Source: an uncultured Roseburia sp.
Lineage (GTDB): Bacteria > Bacillota > Clostridia > Lachnospirales > Lachnospiraceae
Assembly (NCBI GenBank): GCA_934307185.1
Contig: CAKRCJ010000117.1
Span: forward strand, 1-7,046
Direction of reading: 5' to 3'
Length of the DNA stretch: 7,046 nucleotides
A program made the position numbers and the translations under genes. The notes beneath the pieces were generated by a model. That model was not told where the DNA came from and did no database searches. It saw only the letters and a list, made by a program, of their open reading frames with translations. Shown here in pieces: positions 5,776 through 7,046 of the stretch. The first letter of the stretch is position 1; each line of letters opens with the position of its first letter.

Positions 5776-6610
5776 TCTTTTGAACCTCCTCAATAATATT
5801 GTTTGGGGTAGAAGCCCCTGCGGTAATACCTACGTTATCGGTGGATTTTAATCTGGTCAAATCAAGATCCTTTATTGTTTGTATATAGTAAGTATTTTCA
5901 CATTCTTTTTTACAGATTTCAAATAACTTCTGCGTATTAGAACTCGCCTTCCCGCCGATGACAATCATCGCATCGACTTCCTTCGCAATACGTTCTGCTT
6001 CAGTCTGTCTTTCCTCTGTCGCATTGCAGATAGTATTTAAAACAATAATATCATAACCTTTTTTGTTCACAATTTCAACTAATTCTTGAAATTTATTGTA
6101 ATTAAATGTCGTTTGTGATACAATACAGACCTTTTTTCCGGGAGAAACGGAAAATTTTTCTGCTTCTTCGCGATTTCCAATTACAGTTGTAATATCCGGG
6201 CTCGCCCAGCCTTTAATTCCTTCTACCTCCGGATGTGCCTCATTTCCAATAATAATAATGTGGTATCCCTTTGCGCCATACTCTCCGACCAGCCGGTGGA
6301 TTTTTAATACAAACGGACAGGTGGCATCTACTATTTCAAAGCCTGCCGCTTTGATTTCGTCATATATTTTTTTCTCCACCCCGTGCGACCGGATAATGAC
6401 AGTTCCTTTCGGAAGTGTTTTTAGTTCTCCGGTAGAATTTATGACTTTTACACCTTTTTGTTCTAAATCGGCGACAACCTCCTCATTGTGGATAATTGGG
6501 CCAAACGTATAAATCGGCGTCTTTTTTTTCTCCGCTTCCTTATAAACTGTCTCAACCGCCCGCTTTACCCCGAAACAAAACCCGGCGCTTTCTGCTAAAA
6601 TAACATTCAT
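5756..6610 (-). CDS. ispH: 4-hydroxy-3-methylbut-2-enyl diphosphate reductase (IspH/LytB)
   Basis: Catalyses the last step of the MEP isoprenoid pathway, converting HMBPP to IPP and DMAPP, with a [4Fe-4S] cluster in the cytoplasm. It is 284 residues long, normal for stand-alone IspH. The three cluster cysteines are present: Cys12 (AGFCFGVKRAV), Cys98 (DATCPFV) and Cys195 (NTICNATEER). Substrate-binding motifs are GPIIHNEEVV (His41), RSHGV (His76), NEAHPEVEG (His126, Glu128), SQTT (165-168), the SSN at 223-225 and AGASTPN (264-270). The start ATG follows AAGGA (6618-6622) with 7-nt spacing, and cmk ends 25 nt upstream. The stop codon lies 20 nt inside rpsA. In some Clostridia IspH and S1 form one fused protein; here they are separate, out-of-frame, overlapping genes. 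Confidence 0.98.
   Translation of the reverse strand: MNVILAESAGFCFGVKRAVETVYKEAEKKKTPIYTFGPIIHNEEVVADLEQKGVKVINSTGELKTLPKGTVIIRSHGVEKKIYDEIKAAGFEIVDATCPFVLKIHRLVGEYGAKGYHIIIIGNEAHPEVEGIKGWASPDITTVIGNREEAEKFSVSPGKKVCIVSQTTFNYNKFQELVEIVNKKGYDIIVLNTICNATEERQTEAERIAKEVDAMIVIGGKASSNTQKLFEICKKECENTYYIQTIKDLDLTRLKSTDNVGITAGASTPNNIIEEVQKNVRNEL
5785..5791 (-). promoter_or_regulatory. rpsA ribosome binding site inside the ispH coding region
   Basis: GAGGAGG on the minus strand, 9 nt before the rpsA ATG at 5773-5775. The same bases encode the Glu-Glu-Val near the C-terminus of IspH (EEVQKNVRNEL). This fixes the rpsA start and places ribosomes ending ispH right over the rpsA initiation region. Confidence 0.85.
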
Positions 6611-6635
6611 AAATGATTCCTTATCCCAATGTTTT

Positions 6636-7046
6636 TTATTTTCTTTCTTCGTAAATTTTACGGATAGCCGCTACCACCTCATCGATATTCATATCTGAGG
6701 AGTCGAGCAGGAGGGCATCCTCTGCCTGTTTTAACGGTGAGGTTTCCCTGTGCATATCCCTGTAATCACGGTCAATGATATCTTTTTCGATTTCCTCTAA
6801 ATTGCAGGAAACACCTTTTGCTGTCAATTCATCAAATCTTCTTTTTGCTCTTGTGGCAGAACTTGCGGTAAGGTAAATCTTTACCTGTGCATCCGGAAGA
6901 ACACATGTTCCGATATCACGTCCATCCATAATGACATTCGTGCTTTTCGCAAGCTTGCGCTGTAATTCTACTAATTTTGTACGTACCACCGGGTAAACAC
7001 TTGTCGCAGATGCCATATTACCGACTTTCTCCGTGCGGATAAAGCC
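6636..7046 (-). CDS. cmk: Cytidylate kinase, C-terminal part (runs off the right edge)
   Basis: Phosphorylates CMP and dCMP to the diphosphates in pyrimidine nucleotide metabolism. The last 136 or so codons are in the window; a full protein is usually about 220 residues. The frame is open to the window edge, so the internal ATG at 7014-7016 is not the start: the residues before it (IRTEKVGN) match the conserved segment ahead of the MASATSV region. Visible family motifs are VELQRKLA, NVIMDGRDIGT, the KIYLTASSATRAKRR segment, the DRDYRDMHRETSPL region that contacts nucleotide, and DALLLDSSDMNIDEVV near the end. The N-terminal P-loop lies outside the window. It is the first visible gene of the cmk-ispH-rpsA cluster; its promoter is not in view. 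Confidence 0.96.
   Translation of the reverse strand, partial: GFIRTEKVGNMASATSVYPVVRTKLVELQRKLAKSTNVIMDGRDIGTCVLPDAQVKIYLTASSATRAKRRFDELTAKGVSCNLEEIEKDIIDRDYRDMHRETSPLKQAEDALLLDSSDMNIDEVVAAIRKIYEERK

Noticed and set aside
5388..5851. Plus-strand open frames opposite rpsA and the end of ispH
   Set aside because: Antisense shadows of strongly conserved genes; their translations resemble no protein family.
7014..7016. Internal ATG as the start of a short 126-residue kinase-like gene
   Set aside because: The same frame continues upstream to the window edge with conserved cytidylate kinase residues, so the gene is cut by the window rather than starting here.
1..7046. Mobile element, CRISPR array, toxin-antitoxin or defence system
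   Set aside because: No transposase, integrase, terminal inverted repeats, spaced repeat array or toxin-like small gene was found. The lone exonuclease and the MATE/AraC pair do not amount to a defence module.

Overview
The window looks like an ordinary chromosomal segment of a low-GC Gram-positive anaerobe of the Clostridia, most likely a Lachnospiraceae relative (Roseburia/Agathobacter/Eubacterium-like). I infer this from the AT-rich intergenic DNA, the clostridial cmk-ispH-rpsA gene order, strong GGAGG-type ribosome binding sites, a probable Rnf complex gene at the left edge, a stand-alone cheR, and an RNase H-like exonuclease of a kind common in this family. I see no insertion sequence, phage gene, CRISPR array, tRNA or rRNA.

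Layout, left to right. The minus-strand start of a probable rnfC (16 conserved codons) runs off the left edge. A very AT-rich divergent intergenic region (about 49-328) carries outward-facing promoter signals. A plus-strand RNase H-like DEDD exonuclease gene (329-1432) follows. It converges with, and overlaps by 25 bp, a minus-strand MATE-family transporter (1408-2811). Divergent from that transporter, across 149 bp holding a 22-bp-period direct repeat and an inverted repeat, is a plus-strand AraC-family regulator with an N-terminal cupin (2961-3821). The regulator converges with, and overlaps by 24 bp, a minus-strand cheR (3798-4574). A strong hairpin terminator (4638-4668) separates cheR from the minus-strand cluster cmk (partial, >7046-6636), ispH (6610-5756) and rpsA (5775-4684).

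How the genes relate. cmk, ispH and rpsA form a tight housekeeping operon: CMP/dCMP phosphorylation, the last step of the MEP isoprenoid pathway, and an mRNA-binding S1 protein. The rpsA start codon and ribosome binding site lie inside the 3' end of ispH, which suggests translational coupling. In some other Clostridia these two proteins are fused. cheR follows rpsA but is separated by a terminator, so it is probably a separate transcript. The AraC/MATE divergent pair looks like a local regulator-exporter module. Its repeat spacing of about two helical turns fits a dimeric AraC-family operator, although no effector or substrate can be read from the sequence.

I did not find a convincing new multi-gene system. 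The points most worth a second look are the AraC/MATE intergenic repeats, two convergent gene pairs whose stop codons overlap within hairpin-forming DNA, the ispH/rpsA out-of-frame overlap, the altered last motif of the exonuclease, and the competing start sites of rnfC.
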